Of a DNA stretch of 8,241 nucleotides, positions 8,064 to 8,241 are shown piece after piece. Source of the DNA: Betaproteobacteria bacterium UBA7395 (GTDB lineage Bacteria > Pseudomonadota > Gammaproteobacteria > Burkholderiales > Rhodocyclaceae); assembly GCA_002470165.1 (NCBI GenBank), contig DKNF01000083.1, positions 1 through 8,241 of the forward strand, in the 5' to 3' direction. The notes beneath the pieces were generated by a model that searched no databases, was not told the origin of the DNA, and saw only the letters and a list, made by a program, of their open reading frames with translations. Positions within the stretch are counted from its first letter, which is position 1. Each line of letters opens with the position of its first letter. The position numbers and the translations under genes were made by a program.

Positions 8064-8241
8064 GCCACCCCGATCCGCGCAGCCTGATGCTGCGCCTGTT
8101 CCTGCCTTTTGCCGCAGGCTACTTCCTGTCCTACCTCTACCGCACGGTCAACGCCGTGCTTGGCCCGGTCATCGCCGGCGAGCTGGCCTTGCCGGACAAC
8201 GCGCTCGGTTTGCTGACCAGCACCTATTTCCTCGCCTTCGG
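8060..8241 (+). CDS. MFS transporter, N-terminal fragment cut by the right edge
   Basis: The first 60 residues of a membrane transporter. TM1 is at about 12-35 (LRLFLPFAAGYFLSYLYRTVNAVL), then a short loop (GELALPDNALGLL) and the beginning of TM2 (TSTYFLAF). This arrangement, with a short charged loop before a Y-F-L-A-F helix, is typical of major facilitator superfamily proteins. The substrate cannot be told from this fragment. The ATG overlaps the stop codon of the MOSC gene (ATGA), and GGAG at 8051-8054 gives a good ribosome-binding site, so it is probably co-transcribed with the genes to its left. Confidence 0.8.
   Translation, partial: MSHPDPRSLMLRLFLPFAAGYFLSYLYRTVNAVLGPVIAGELALPDNALGLLTSTYFLAF

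Overview
This 8,241-base window is GC-rich and densely coding. It looks like the chromosome of a free-living betaproteobacterium, plausibly Rhodocyclaceae (Dechloromonas/Azonexus-like). That placement rests on codon use and protein similarity read by eye, not on a search. No mobile element, tRNA, rRNA or CRISPR array is visible.

Left block (positions 1-5496, all minus strand). Six genes run from right to left: gltI (glutamate/aspartate-binding protein), ansB (periplasmic glutaminase-asparaginase), gltJ, gltK and gltL (the two permeases and ATPase of the GltIJKL/Aat uptake system), then a methyl-accepting chemotaxis protein cut by the left edge. Gaps are short (87, 58, 0, 23 and 31 nt), so this is most likely one operon. 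The logic is coherent: glutamine and asparagine are deamidated in the periplasm, the resulting glutamate and aspartate are captured by GltI and imported by GltJKL, and a chemoreceptor is made with them. Two intergenic stem-loops, after gltI and after ansB, probably tune mRNA stability or read-through.

Control region (5497-5769). Upstream of gltI there is an apparently complete sigma-54 promoter. It has a consensus-like -24/-12 element (5550-5564), a consensus IHF site (5591-5603), and two dyads of the type TCGG-N4-CCGA centred 32 bp apart, about -108 and -140 from the predicted start. The dyad core agrees with the inverted repeat I recall for the acidic-amino-acid response regulator AauR of Pseudomonas. 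The regulator itself is not in the window.

Right block (5770-8241, plus strand, divergent). Four genes are tightly packed: a protein with a class I methyltransferase-like fold but a degenerate SAM loop, a Mak-type ROK fructokinase (1-nt overlap), a YiiM-like MOSC domain protein (18-nt gap) and the start of an MFS transporter (4-nt overlap) that runs off the right edge. The gene-to-gene junctions suggest one transcript, but the functional theme is not obvious and I see no convincing promoter for it.
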